Program-made: the position numbers and the translations under genes
Shown here: positions 46,101 through 54,901 of the stretch, one piece after another
Layout: each line of letters opens with the position of its first letter
Position numbering within the stretch: position 1 is the first letter of the stretch
The notes under the pieces: model-generated
What the model saw: only the letters and a program-made list of their open reading frames with translations
The model's database searches: none
What the model was told of the DNA's origin: nothing
Origin: Polaribacter sp. ALD11
GTDB lineage: Bacteria; Bacteroidota; Bacteroidia; Flavobacteriales; Flavobacteriaceae
Assembly (NCBI RefSeq): GCF_002831685.1
Contig: NZ_CP025119.1
Span: 779,001 to 843,000, forward strand
DNA length: 64,000 nucleotides
Reading direction: 5' to 3'

Positions 46101-46264
46101 CCATCAAAGTCAGACGATGTCCATTTATCTCCATTTATAATATTAACTGTTGCTCCTGGCAATGGACCTCCTGTTTCATCTAAAATTTTTCCTGATAACA
46201 CTTGCTGAGAAAAAGCAATTGTACTTAAAAAAAATGACATTAAAATTAAAAAATTGTGTTTCAT
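43115..46264 (-). CDS. SusC/RagA-family TonB-dependent outer membrane transporter
   Basis: The 1049-residue protein has a signal peptide, a carboxypeptidase-regulatory-like N-terminal domain (LSGKILDETGGPLPGATVNI), a TonB-box-containing segment (NEIIVTALGIKR), the plug (VSGLTVSNPT, VVDGIPVSTDFYDISPDDIL, SASALYGYRGGNGAIQITT) and a 22-strand barrel ending in GLGLTFKF. Such proteins import oligosaccharides or other large nutrients with a SusD lid. The substrate is not known; the downstream phosphatases suggest an organic-phosphate nutrient. The 228 bases before it contain the rny terminator and no clear TAnnTTTG box. Confidence 0.94.
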   Translation of the reverse strand: MKHNFLILMSFFLSTIAFSQQVLSGKILDETGGPLPGATVNIINGDKWTSSDFDGNFTIEYKNEKSIIKIAYLGYVSQEITIGKRKSISITLQPEDNMLNEIIVTALGIKRTQKKVGYATQKVDAAAVKEITAPNVAGLITGKVSGLTVSNPTGLFQAPSFTLRGKTPLIVVDGIPVSTDFYDISPDDILEITVLKGTSASALYGYRGGNGAIQITTSKGKKSDGLEITVAHNIMVSAGFTVFPETQTAYGNGSNGKYEFWDGQDGGISDGDMIWGPKFEPGVKISQWNSPILDNTNGEVTPWWGDVSGTKYDDKSRYSRVPTPWKYHNNLKDFLKTGVMNTTSFSVANSTEKGSYRVSGNYKSHTGRVPNTSIKSGGLTFNSSTKLSDKLTLDSKLAYNKVFSPNYPRHGYGPKNHMYTILIWMGDDVNGKELNEHRYIPGQEGYRQANYNYAWYNNVYFAAHELNQRYDSNVLNGQLKLNYQISDDFSMQAMGSSVMKDRFENRESPKSYLNYGDPRDGDYKTWNTNSLDVDYNLLMTYNKDISDRFSLSANAGASSEYHKYQQEYNATDGIIVPELYSLNNTKGNIKGNTHFSERSVNSVYGMLELDFDNKLFLTFTGRTDKHSVLPKNNNSLFYPSVSLSTMVSEWFDLPESINYLKVFGSWAQVKRSLDAYQINSYYNNAGMFNGSPVLSYPGGLVNPDIEGSLTTNVELGLSAGFLNNRISLDFAYYNAIDEDSIINLPISLGSGFSSRKENAHQFTTNGYEVSVRATPIKNDNFRWDVLTNWSKKVQRVTRLDEGAEKYNDLKLNERTDAFYATVWEKSADGQLILDSKTSMPTKNAYKQNIGNKNPDWRLGLENTFKYKDFSLKVGVDGVWGGLLRSRTVEKMWWGGKHPNSTIHRDAEYKNGIGTVYTPTGVNVTGGSVQKDLNGNITSDTRTYSAHTTPVSWQSWSQNYPYRAQVTSKESKIFANVFDRTYFKLRTVALSYDLNKVIKAEGFKQINASLNGYNLFIWKKADIIDPDFGDDDNLQDPSTRYLGLGLTFKF

Positions 46265-46436
46265 TCTGTAGTTATGTTTGGTTTATTATTAGGCTACAAA
46301 GCAAAAACTATTAAGTTAAACTAACGTATAGTAGAGGTTAGCTTATTACATACAATAGTCCGATTAAGCTTAAATTTTAGTTACCTAAAAGGTGTTTTTT
46401 CTACAAAAATTAACATTAATTTAAAAATAGAGGCAA

Positions 46437-46471
46437 TAAAAAAACCTTGAGTATATACTCAAGGTTTTAAT
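46437..46471 (-). terminator. Intrinsic terminator after rny
   Basis: A perfect 28-base palindrome at 46441-46468 (AACCTTGAGTAT and its complement, with A and T runs outside) sits about 25 bases past the rny stop on the minus strand, before the susC gene. Confidence 0.88.
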
Positions 46472-46492
46472 TTATAATTTTAAAGAAAAGTT

Positions 46493-48058
46493 TTATTTAG
46501 CTACATTCACAGCTCTAGTTTCTCTAATTACTGTTACTTTCACTTGACCAGGATATGTCATATCATTCTGTATTTTCTGAGAAATACTAAAAGATAATTC
46601 AGAGGCTTTTGCATCATTCACCTTTGTACTTTCTACCATTACACGTAACTCACGCCCTGCTTGAATTGCATACGCTTTTTGAACTCCTGTAAAACCAAAA
46701 GCAATATCTTCTAAATCTTTTAAACGCTGAATGTAAGAATCTAAAACTTGTCTTCTTGCTCCTGGTCTTGCTCCTGAAATCGCATCACAAACCTGTACAA
46801 TTGGAGATATTAAACTCTTCATTTCAATTTCATCATGGTGAGCACCAATAGCATTACAAACATCTGGTTTCTCTCCATATTTTTCTGCCCATTGCATCCC
46901 TAATAAAGCATGTGGAAGTTCACTTTCTTCATTTGGTACCTTACCAATATCATGTAATAAACCTGCACGCTTAGCTACTTTAGAATTTAAGCCCATTTCT
47001 GCAGCCATAATTCCACATAAGTTAGCTACTTCTCTAGAGTGTTGTAATAAATTCTGACCATAAGAAGATCTATACTTCATTCTACCCACCGCTTTTATTA
47101 ATTCAGGGTGCAATCCATGAATTCCTAAATCGATAACAGTTCTTTTACCAACCTCTATAATTTCTTGTGTAATTTGTTTTTCTGTCTTACTTACAACTTC
47201 TTCAATTCTTGCAGGATGTATTCTACCATCTGTAACTAATTTATGAAGTGATAAACGTGCAATCTCTCTTCTAATAGGATCAAAACAAGAAAGAATAATT
47301 GCATCCGGTGTATCATCTACAATAATTTCTACGCCAGTAGCAGCTTCAATAGCTCTAATGTTACGTCCTTCTCTACCAATAATCCTACCTTTAACATCAT
47401 CTGATTCTAAATTAAATACAGAAACACAGTTTTCTACTGCTTGTTCTACACCTACTCTTTGAATGGTTCCTAAAACAACTTTTCTAGCTTCTTGTTCTGC
47501 TGTTAATTTTGCTTCTTCAACAGAAGTTTGAATGAAAGCCATTGCCTCGGTTTTTGCTTCGTCTTTTAAGGAAGAAACCAATTCTTTTTTAGCTTCATCT
47601 GCAGACAGACCAGAAATTTGCTCTAACATATCTACATGACGTTTATGCATTTTATCTAACTCGTCTTCCTTTTTCTCAAGAAAATCTAATTTTTGATTGA
47701 AGTCTTTGTCTTTCTGCTCTACAGAACGATTTAATTTTTTATTCTTATCTACCTCAGAAGCAACTTGAGATTCTCTATCTCTAATGCGTTTTTCAACATC
47801 AGAAATTTTCTTTTCTCTACTTAAAATCACTTTTTCGTGCTCAGATTTTAGCTCTATAAACTTCTCTTTAGCTTGTAAAATTTTATCTTTTTTTATTGCA
47901 TCTGCATCAATTCTTGCTTCCTTAATAATAGAGGTCGCTTCTTTTCTTGTAGCATTTAACAATTTTTTTCCTTTAGATTTTTCAATCACTTTTGCAATGA
48001 TAAAACCAATTGCAATTCCTATAATTCCCACTATAATGGGAAGTAACATTCCGTCCAT
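46493..48058 (-). CDS. rny: Ribonuclease Y
   Basis: The membrane-anchored endoribonuclease starts bulk mRNA decay. The 521-residue protein has an N-terminal transmembrane helix ([20 protein letters not shown]), a long coiled coil (about residues 30-200), a KH domain ([20 protein letters not shown]) and an HD domain with [16 protein letters not shown] and AHHDEIE metal-site motifs. It ends in the [13 protein letters not shown] strand. The ATG at 48058 follows the 6S RNA gene, and rny is convergent with nothing; a terminator follows it. Confidence 0.96.
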   Translation of the reverse strand: MDGMLLPIIVGIIGIAIGFIIAKVIEKSKGKKLLNATRKEATSIIKEARIDADAIKKDKILQAKEKFIELKSEHEKVILSREKKISDVEKRIRDRESQVASEVDKNKKLNRSVEQKDKDFNQKLDFLEKKEDELDKMHKRHVDMLEQISGLSADEAKKELVSSLKDEAKTEAMAFIQTSVEEAKLTAEQEARKVVLGTIQRVGVEQAVENCVSVFNLESDDVKGRIIGREGRNIRAIEAATGVEIIVDDTPDAIILSCFDPIRREIARLSLHKLVTDGRIHPARIEEVVSKTEKQITQEIIEVGKRTVIDLGIHGLHPELIKAVGRMKYRSSYGQNLLQHSREVANLCGIMAAEMGLNSKVAKRAGLLHDIGKVPNEESELPHALLGMQWAEKYGEKPDVCNAIGAHHDEIEMKSLISPIVQVCDAISGARPGARRQVLDSYIQRLKDLEDIAFGFTGVQKAYAIQAGRELRVMVESTKVNDAKASELSFSISQKIQNDMTYPGQVKVTVIRETRAVNVAK

Positions 48059-48075
48059 AATTTAAATTTAATGTA

Positions 48076-48262
48076 TAAAAAAAGCCTACGATAGTTTGGT
48101 TTTTTAAACTCCATTATGGTTATTTATAGGACTAACTAACTGTTCAAGGATCCACTTGATACTAAAAAATTTAGTAGCTATGGCTTGCTATAGTAGTTAA
48201 GACTCATCCTTCATAATTGAATCGTGTTGAGTTTAATAAACAATTTACTAACGTAGGCAGTG
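48076..48262 (-). ncRNA. ssrS: 6S RNA
   Basis: The 228 bases between zapA and rny can fold, on the minus strand, like a 6S RNA. A long closing stem pairs GCCTACGTTAGT at the 5' end (48258-48247) with ACTATCGTAGGC at the 3' end (11 of 12 pairs), followed directly by a T run that would end the transcript. Inside, AAGGAT pairs with ATCCTT, and further hairpins (CTATAGC and TACTAAA types) lie near the tip, with unpaired central flanks. 6S RNA binds the sigma-A holoenzyme as a promoter mimic in stationary phase. Position next to zapA is the classic 6S context. Boundaries are estimates from the stem ends. Confidence 0.8.
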
Positions 48263-48286
48263 TGTTGTTAATGTATTTTAAAGAAC

Positions 48287-48577
48287 TTATTTTAAATGAG
48301 TATTAACCAAATTAGTTAACTCCTTTAATTTATTTATAGTTTCAGCACTTTCAGAGCCCTTTTCTAATGTAGAAATTTCCAGTTTAGAAGCAAATTGTAA
48401 TGCACACATTGCTAAAACATCTTGTTTATCGCTTACTGCATAATTTTGTTCATAAGTAGAAATTAATTTATTAATAGCTGTTGCCGCTTTACGCATCCCT
48501 TCTTCTTCTTTCGTGTTATTCACACTTAAAGGATAGTTTCTACCAGCTATTACTATTTTAATTTTTAATTTTTCCAC
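48287..48577 (-). CDS. zapA: Cell division protein ZapA
   Basis: ZapA stabilises FtsZ filaments at the division ring. The 96-residue protein has the family start KLKIKIVIAGRNYPLSVNN, the EEEGMRKAATAINKLISTYE region, and a C-terminal coiled coil (LEISTLEKGSESAETINKL). It follows the zapB-like gene by 13 bases and precedes the 6S RNA gene, an arrangement shared across many bacteria. Confidence 0.93.
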   Translation of the reverse strand: MEKLKIKIVIAGRNYPLSVNNTKEEEGMRKAATAINKLISTYEQNYAVSDKQDVLAMCALQFASKLEISTLEKGSESAETINKLKELTNLVNTHLK

Positions 48578-48590
48578 AATTTAAAGAACT

Positions 48591-48881
48591 TTATTCTTGT
48601 AACTGAATAATACATTTATCAATTTCTCGAATTAATGTATTTATTTTGAGTTTTGTATCTCTTGTATCTGTACCACTGCCATCTATAGTTTTTGCAATTT
48701 TAAGTAAATCGTATTCTTTTTTTTGACTTGCTATTATTTGCGCTTGCTCTAATATTTTTTGTTGAAAATTAGTAGAACTTTGAAGCAGAATTTCATTTTC
48801 TTTTTTCAAAAATTCATAATTAGAAAGCAAGCTTTGTAACCTATCTTCCAGTAAATGAATTGCTTCTAAGGTAATACTCAT
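48591..48881 (-). CDS. ZapB-like small coiled-coil protein
   Basis: The 96-residue protein is almost entirely predicted coiled coil (LEAIHLLEDRLQSLLSNYEF, ENEILLQSSTNFQQKILEQA), with a short Gly-containing break (TIDGSGTDTRDT) and a C-terminal helix. It is immediately upstream of zapA and shares its operon, so a division role beside ZapA is the fair guess. It may be a functional analogue of ZapB rather than a true homologue. Confidence 0.75.
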   Translation of the reverse strand: MSITLEAIHLLEDRLQSLLSNYEFLKKENEILLQSSTNFQQKILEQAQIIASQKKEYDLLKIAKTIDGSGTDTRDTKLKINTLIREIDKCIIQLQE

Positions 48882-48908
48882 AAAATTATTAGAATAAAAC
48901 TATATTTA

Positions 48909-48939
48909 CAAAGTTAACATTCTGTTTTAAATATTACAA
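48909..48939 (-). promoter_or_regulatory. Promoter of the zapB-like/zapA operon
   Basis: On the minus strand TTG (48939-48937) and TAACTTTG (48916-48909) are 20 bases apart, a near-ideal Flavobacterium promoter. Transcription would begin near 48902, about 20 bases before the ATG at 48881. It may also feed the 6S RNA and rny downstream. Confidence 0.7.
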
Positions 48940-49001
48940 CATTTAATTGCTATTTTAATAATACGCTGAAAATAAACCAATTACAAAAAAATCTTTTTCA
49001 C

Positions 49002-49009
49002 TACTTTTG
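49002..49009 (+). promoter_or_regulatory. Putative -7 element for the M23 peptidase gene
   Basis: TACTTTTG matches TAnnTTTG and lies 17 bases before the TTG start at 49027. No TTG -33 is seen; upstream sequence is TTA-rich. Confidence 0.4.
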
Positions 49010-49026
49010 TATAAAAATTATACTTC

Positions 49027-50727
49027 TTGAAACAACAATTTCTCATCTTATTATTGATTCCTTTTCTAAGCTTTTCTCAACAGAAATATCCAAAAGATTA
49101 TTTTCAAAATCCTTTAGAAATTCCTCTAATTCTTTCAGGAACATTTGGAGAATTAAGAAGCAATCATTTTCATTCTGGTTTAGATATTAAAACACAAGGT
49201 CGTGAAGGTTTAAAAGTGGTGGCAGCAGCAGCAGGATATGTCTCTAGAATTAAAGTACAACAATACGGTTACGGAAAAGCAATTTATGTAACACATCCAA
49301 ACGGGTTCACTACTGTTTATGGTCATTTGAGCAAGTTTAATGACGAAATTGAAGCATATGTAAAAACGATTCAGTACAAGAAAGAAAACTATCAAACTGG
49401 AAATTTATTTCCTAAAAAAAATAAATTTATCATAAAGAAAGGAGAAGTTATTGCTTTTTCTGGTGATACAGGTGGCTCTGGTGGGCCACATTTACATTTC
49501 GAAATAAGAAACACAAAAACAGAGCACGTTATCAATCCTATGTTTTTTGGTATTACTGTTCCAGATTCTAAAACACCAACCATAAAATCTTTACAAGTCT
49601 ATCCTTTAAGTTTAGATGCAAGAATAAACCAACAATACAACAGCTTTAAAGTTTCAGTAAAAAATATTGGTAAAGGAAAATATTCTACTGAAAGAATTTC
49701 CGCAAGCGGAACTATTGGTTTTGGAATACATGTTTTTGACCAATTAGATAAAGCTTGGAACAAAAACGGAATTTACAGTCTCGAAATGTTGGTGAACGGA
49801 AAAAGACACTATTATCATGATGTAGAAACATTTTCTTTCGCAGAAAGTAAATATCTCAACCTTTTAATTGATTATGAATACTACAAAAAGTACAAAAATA
49901 GAATTCAAAAAACTTTTAAAGTTGCTAAAAATAGGCTTTCTATTTATAATGATTTAATAGATAACGGTAAAATAATTATCACAGAAGGATTAAATTATAC
50001 TGTAGAAATCATTGCTAAAGATTTTGCAGGAAATACGAGTTCTGTTAAAATCCCTATTACTGGTAAAGAAAGTAATACTATCTTTAAAAAACAAAAAGAT
50101 TCTACTGAGTATAAAATTATTGCAACCAATTTTCAGAAGTTTTCAGAAAAAAATATTACTGTCGCTTTTCCTAAAAACACATTTTATGAAAATATTTTTT
50201 TAGATATTAAGGTTGATAAAGGCATTGCTAAAATACATACACCTACAATTCCTTTAGATAAAAGCTACACACTAACATTTAATGTTTCTAAATATTCTGA
50301 AGCTGAAAAAGAACAGCTATATATTGCAAATATTGAGTATCCTAAATACCCAAGGTACGTTTATACCAGAAAAAAAGATAGCACATTTTATACAACAACA
50401 AAAACCTTAGGTAAATATACCTTAAAAACTGACAATCAAAAACCTAAAGCAACAATTCTCTATATAAAAAATAACCAATGGATTACCAAATCTAAAACTT
50501 TAAAGGTAAAAATATCAGATATTGGTTCTGGCATAAAAAACTGGCGAGCAACATTAGATGGTACGTGGGTTTTAATGCAATACAATCATAAAAAAAGCAT
50601 ACTTACTTATAATTTTAATGATAAAAGATTGGTTGGTAGCAAACATATCTTTAAAATTGTAGTCTCAGACAATGTTGGCAATACTACAGAACGTTCTATT
50701 ACGTTCTTTAAAAAACAAGCTAAATAA
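49027..50727 (+). CDS. M23-family metallopeptidase
   Basis: The 566-residue protein is likely an envelope murein endopeptidase or a related cell-wall regulator. It has a signal peptide (KQQFLILLLIPFLSFSQQ), then the M23/LytM domain (about residues 30-180): NHFHSGLDIKTQGREG with the zinc His49 and Asp53, YVTHPNGFTTVYGHLSKF, and GGPHLHFEIR with the zinc and catalytic His residues. A long C-terminal beta-rich extension (about residues 190-560) is unassigned. The start is a TTG at 49027. It is followed by the TonB-dependent receptor gene after 7 bases. Confidence 0.9.
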   Translation: MKQQFLILLLIPFLSFSQQKYPKDYFQNPLEIPLILSGTFGELRSNHFHSGLDIKTQGREGLKVVAAAAGYVSRIKVQQYGYGKAIYVTHPNGFTTVYGHLSKFNDEIEAYVKTIQYKKENYQTGNLFPKKNKFIIKKGEVIAFSGDTGGSGGPHLHFEIRNTKTEHVINPMFFGITVPDSKTPTIKSLQVYPLSLDARINQQYNSFKVSVKNIGKGKYSTERISASGTIGFGIHVFDQLDKAWNKNGIYSLEMLVNGKRHYYHDVETFSFAESKYLNLLIDYEYYKKYKNRIQKTFKVAKNRLSIYNDLIDNGKIIITEGLNYTVEIIAKDFAGNTSSVKIPITGKESNTIFKKQKDSTEYKIIATNFQKFSEKNITVAFPKNTFYENIFLDIKVDKGIAKIHTPTIPLDKSYTLTFNVSKYSEAEKEQLYIANIEYPKYPRYVYTRKKDSTFYTTTKTLGKYTLKTDNQKPKATILYIKNNQWITKSKTLKVKISDIGSGIKNWRATLDGTWVLMQYNHKKSILTYNFNDKRLVGSKHIFKIVVSDNVGNTTERSITFFKKQAK

Positions 50728-50734
50728 GACATCC

Positions 50735-53182
50735 GTGAAAAAAATATTTCTACTTATTTTATTATTACCCTTTTCTGCTTATGCTCAGAAAACAACTATT
50801 CTAAAAGGAACTGTTAAAAACAAAAACAATACTCCTGTAGAGAATGTTTCTATAGAACTTGGCAAAACAGGAACTGTAACTGATAAAAACGGAAATTACT
50901 CTCTTAGAATTCCTTTTCAAAAGGAAATAACTATAAAATTCAGTCATATTTCTTACAAAATATTTTATCATAAAATAACAGCAAAAAGTAGAAATGCCAT
51001 ACGCTTCTCTCCTATTCTATCTTTAAAAACAGAAAAACTTGCTGAGGTTATTGTAAAAGACCGAAGAAAAGAGGCACAAGGAATTGTAAGTATAGATGTT
51101 GCAAAAGCGAAAACCATTATTGGCGCAAATGCTGGTGTAGAGAATATTTTAATGACGTTACCTGGGGTTAATAATAATAATGAGTTGAGTACACAATACA
51201 ATGTTCGAGGTGGAAATTTTGATGAAAACTTAGTGTATGTAAACGGAATTGAAGTTTACAGACCTTTTTTAGTACGTTCTGGTCAGCAAGAAGGTTTGAG
51301 TTTTATAAACCCCAATATGGTGCAGAATATTAACTTTTCTGCTGGTGGTTTTCAAGCAAAATATGGCGATAAATTATCGTCTGTTTTAGATATTTCCTAT
51401 AGAAAACCTAAAGAAACAGCAACTACTATAGAGGCAAGTTTATTGGGTGGAAGTGTCACTTTCGAAAGTCCTTTTATAGAGAACAAACTAAGCATTATCA
51501 CCAGTTTAAGATATCGAGACAATAGTTTGTTTGTAAATAGCAAACAAATAGAAACCAATTTTAGACCAAAATTTACTGATTTACAATCTTTTGTAACGTA
51601 TCAATTCTCAGAGAATTTTTCTTTAAATTATTTAAGTAACTTCTCTTTAAACAGTTACAACTATCAACCCATATCTCGAAGAACTCGTTTTGGTACTATT
51701 GCCAACCCTTTAGAATTAACCGTTTTTTATGATGGAAAAGAAGAAAATAATTATTTAACCCTTTTTAATGCTTTTTCTGGTGATTATAAAGTAAATGAAA
51801 ATTTATCCTTTAGAGGAACAATTTCTAGTTATAATACGCAAGAAGAAGAATATTATGATATTTCAGCAGCTTATAATTTAGGAGAAGTAGATGCAAACAT
51901 TGGTTCTGAAAACTTTGGTGAAGTAGACTTTTCACAAGGAATTGGTTCACAATTAAACCATGCCAGAAATGATTTAGACGCATTAATAAATAATGTACAA
52001 ATTAAAGGAACCTATAAAAAAGATAGACAACAATGGGATTTTGGAATAAAATACCAAAACGAAGACATTAGAGAGCGCATTAGAGAATGGGAAATAATCG
52101 ATTCTTTAGGCTTCTCTGTTCGTCCGCCAAATAGCATCGGAAAGGATCAACCTTATAAGGCTTTTGAAGGTCCAATTATACCTTTTCAAAATATTAGAGA
52201 AAACAATACAGTAACTATAAATCGTTTTTCTGGATTCGTTCAACTTAATGAACGCTTATTTATGGGAAACAACGAGGTTTGGTATAATTTCGGAATTAGA
52301 GCACAAAACTGGAGCATTAGATCTGGACGAAATTCATCTAAAAATCAAACAATTATTAGCCCTAGGGCACAATTTTCTATAAAACCAAATTGGAAAAAAG
52401 ACATGTTATTTCGTTTTTCTGGAGGTTGGTATTCACAACCACCTTCTTATAGAGAGTTAAAAGACTACAATGGGAAGATAAATATTGATGTTAAAGCTCA
52501 AAAGTCTATTCATCTTGTTACTGGTATGGATTATAGTTTTGATATGTGGGAAAGACCTTTTAAACTAACTACCGAGATGTATTACAAAGATTTAAGTAAT
52601 GTAAATGCCTATTCTGTAGATAATGTGAGAATTAGATATAGAGCAGATAATGTTACCACTGGGTATGCGCATGGTTTTGATCTTCGTTTAAATGGTGAGT
52701 TTGTTCCTGGAAGTGAAAGCTGGGTAAGTATAGGCTATCTAAAAACAGAAGAAAATATTGACAATAGAGGTAATATTTCGAGACCTTCAGATCAACGTGT
52801 AAAATTTGCGATTCTATTTCAAGATTACGTACCAAATTTGCCTAATTTAAAAGCATATTTAAACTTAGTGTATAATACAGGAGTTCCTGGTGGCGCACCT
52901 TCATATGCAGATGTCTATAAATTTCAAGAACGTTTAAGAGACTATAAACGTGCCGACCTTGGTGTTTCCTATGTTTTTACAGATGCCAATAAGCAATACA
53001 AAACTGGGTGGTTGTCTAAATTTAAAGAATTAACAGCTGGTCTAGAACTTTTTAATATGTTTGATATTCAGAATTCTATTACCAACACTTGGGTTAGAGA
53101 TGTGTATTCTAAAAATCAATTTGGAATCCCTAATTACATGACCGGTAGAGTTTTAAACTTTAAAATAAGTATGAAGTTTTAA
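50735..53182 (+). CDS. TonB-dependent receptor with N-terminal carboxypeptidase-like domain
   Basis: The 815-residue outer membrane receptor begins with a GTG at 50735 that opens a good signal peptide (VKKIFLLILLLPFSAYAQ). An in-frame ATG at 50672 would start inside the M23 gene and lack a signal at its N-terminus. A CarboxypepD_reg-like domain follows (LKGTVKNKNNTPVENVSIEL), then the plug with YNVRGGNFDENLVYVNGIEV and SAGGFQAKYGDKLSSVLDI. The barrel ends RVLNFKISMKF. It resembles the Bacteroidota receptors that work without a SusD partner. The ligand is unknown. Confidence 0.9.
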   Translation: MKKIFLLILLLPFSAYAQKTTILKGTVKNKNNTPVENVSIELGKTGTVTDKNGNYSLRIPFQKEITIKFSHISYKIFYHKITAKSRNAIRFSPILSLKTEKLAEVIVKDRRKEAQGIVSIDVAKAKTIIGANAGVENILMTLPGVNNNNELSTQYNVRGGNFDENLVYVNGIEVYRPFLVRSGQQEGLSFINPNMVQNINFSAGGFQAKYGDKLSSVLDISYRKPKETATTIEASLLGGSVTFESPFIENKLSIITSLRYRDNSLFVNSKQIETNFRPKFTDLQSFVTYQFSENFSLNYLSNFSLNSYNYQPISRRTRFGTIANPLELTVFYDGKEENNYLTLFNAFSGDYKVNENLSFRGTISSYNTQEEEYYDISAAYNLGEVDANIGSENFGEVDFSQGIGSQLNHARNDLDALINNVQIKGTYKKDRQQWDFGIKYQNEDIRERIREWEIIDSLGFSVRPPNSIGKDQPYKAFEGPIIPFQNIRENNTVTINRFSGFVQLNERLFMGNNEVWYNFGIRAQNWSIRSGRNSSKNQTIISPRAQFSIKPNWKKDMLFRFSGGWYSQPPSYRELKDYNGKINIDVKAQKSIHLVTGMDYSFDMWERPFKLTTEMYYKDLSNVNAYSVDNVRIRYRADNVTTGYAHGFDLRLNGEFVPGSESWVSIGYLKTEENIDNRGNISRPSDQRVKFAILFQDYVPNLPNLKAYLNLVYNTGVPGGAPSYADVYKFQERLRDYKRADLGVSYVFTDANKQYKTGWLSKFKELTAGLELFNMFDIQNSITNTWVRDVYSKNQFGIPNYMTGRVLNFKISMKF

Positions 53183-53186
53183 AATA

Positions 53187-54824
53187 CTACTTGCCGGTTA
53201 AACTCATTGTCATTTTTTTTCCTGAATAACTCATAAGTTCTTCACCTATGTTAATTGTTCTCATTTTGTAATTTTTTCCTTTGTAAGATCTAATTTCATC
53301 TCCTTCCCATGTTCCATTATTATTCTTTGCATAGTATAGAACTTTACTGTCAAGAACGGGTCTAATATAAGAGTTTTCTCCTGGTTTTAAATTAAACCAA
53401 CCCTCTGTAATCCACTCATTCTTTTGGTTTCTGTATCTCACTACAATAGTTACCGTACTAGATGTTTTATTATTAAAATATAATTTTGTTACATGAACTG
53501 TCTTCTCTAACCTTCCACTTTTATATGTTTTTTTTAACACAATATCTCCATCACTTTCATACTCATACCAAGTTCCTGTCTTTTTATCTTGAGAATAAGC
53601 ACCCTTTTTATAAAGATAATGTTTACCGTTGTATGTTTTTTTATAATATTTTACATCACCTATTCTTTTATCTTGAAAATACTTTTCTAGACTTTTTAAT
53701 TTACCATTATCAAAATATTCTTTCCAGGTTCCACTTTTTTTACCATAAGAATAAGTCTCAATAGCTTCCATTTTTCCGTTTTTAAAATATTCTTTCCATT
53801 CACCTGTACTAAGACCATTACTATAATAACTTTGTTCTTTCAAGCCTCCATCTTTATAATAACGTTTAAAAACCCCATCTAACTTATCATTTATATAATT
53901 TCCGACACTTACTAAATTCCCGTTTTCTGTGTAATGTCTTATTTCTCCATTAAATCCTTCAGCATTAGATTCTACTTTAGATTTTATAGTACCATCATCA
54001 TAGTACTCATACTCTTCAGTTTGTCCGCTTATTTCATCATCCTTGTAAATCCCCCTAAATAACAACTTTCCTTTTTCTATATACTTAAAGGCTTTACCAT
54101 TTTTCTTATCATTTATATAATTAACTTTTGCTTGTAAGCTACCATCTTCGAAGAATTCTAGCGCTTCTCCATTAAACTCTCCCAACTTATAATTTATAAT
54201 AGATTTTGTACTTCCATCTTTATAATATTCAAAAACCAAACCATCTAAATCATCATCTACAAAATTACCTATGTTTTTTAATTGATCATTGTCATAATAA
54301 TATTTCCATTCACCTACTTGATTTCCTGTTCTATTCTTACCTTCTGCTTTAATTTTTCCATTTTCGAAATATGCAATATAATTCCCTTCTTGTTTACCAT
54401 CAACTAACTTTGAAATAGCATATAATTCCCCAGATTTATAGACTGCTTTATATTCATCCTTATTTATTTGATTCCCAAGATCATCATAAGATTTAACTAA
54501 ATAATAATCAACTAAATAACTTGTAGCTTCTAACCATTTTCCTGTTTTTTTACCATTTGAATAATTTCCTTTAAAAAAAAGTACTCCAGAAGCTATATAA
54601 GCTTCCCAGTAACCTTCTTCTTTGTTGTCTTTGTAAGCACCTTTTGCTAAAACCTCTCCTGTTCTGTGATATAAAACCCAATCTCCTTGTTTTTTTTCAG
54701 CAACCATATTTCCTTCTCCAAATAATTTTCCATCTTTATAAAAGATTTTTTTTACTTGGGATGATGTCGATATTGAAATTATGAAAAATACGAATAATAC
54801 TATTTTTTTAGAAATTGGAAACAT
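53187..54824 (-). CDS. YwqK/MORN-repeat protein with C-terminal DUF1036-like domain
   Basis: The 545-residue exported protein (signal KKIVLFVFFIISISTSSQ) is built of about fourteen YwqK-type MORN repeats (for example KQGDWVLYHRTGEVLAKGAY, EEGYWEAYIASGVLFFKGNY, GKKSGTWKEYFDNGKLKSLE). The last about 100 residues change character: TVTIVVRYRNQKNEWITEGW, FNLKPGENSYI and SKVLYYAKNNNGTWEG, which resembles the DUF1036 core in which a similar TEGWW and YYVYA pattern occurs. I use the ATG at 54824 (MFPISKKIVLFV); an ATG at 54842 adds six residues. Function unknown; MORN-type repeats often bind membrane or protein partners. Confidence 0.8.
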   Translation of the reverse strand: MFPISKKIVLFVFFIISISTSSQVKKIFYKDGKLFGEGNMVAEKKQGDWVLYHRTGEVLAKGAYKDNKEEGYWEAYIASGVLFFKGNYSNGKKTGKWLEATSYLVDYYLVKSYDDLGNQINKDEYKAVYKSGELYAISKLVDGKQEGNYIAYFENGKIKAEGKNRTGNQVGEWKYYYDNDQLKNIGNFVDDDLDGLVFEYYKDGSTKSIINYKLGEFNGEALEFFEDGSLQAKVNYINDKKNGKAFKYIEKGKLLFRGIYKDDEISGQTEEYEYYDDGTIKSKVESNAEGFNGEIRHYTENGNLVSVGNYINDKLDGVFKRYYKDGGLKEQSYYSNGLSTGEWKEYFKNGKMEAIETYSYGKKSGTWKEYFDNGKLKSLEKYFQDKRIGDVKYYKKTYNGKHYLYKKGAYSQDKKTGTWYEYESDGDIVLKKTYKSGRLEKTVHVTKLYFNNKTSSTVTIVVRYRNQKNEWITEGWFNLKPGENSYIRPVLDSKVLYYAKNNNGTWEGDEIRSYKGKNYKMRTINIGEELMSYSGKKMTMSLTGK

Positions 54825-54901
54825 AGTTTTAGTAATATGCATTTATGAATATTCAAAGTTTTATTTAGCTAACTTTTTATCCTAATTCTTTATTAATTTT
54901 T

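Noticed and set aside
48059..48286. Gap between zapA and rny as a degraded gene or a riboswitch for rny
   Set aside because: No frame is readable, and the long closing stem with terminal T run and zapA context fit 6S RNA better than an rny leader.
53486..53764. Plus-strand His/Phe-rich frame inside the YwqK-repeat gene
   Set aside because: Its repeated composition is explained by the MORN repeats read on the opposite strand.
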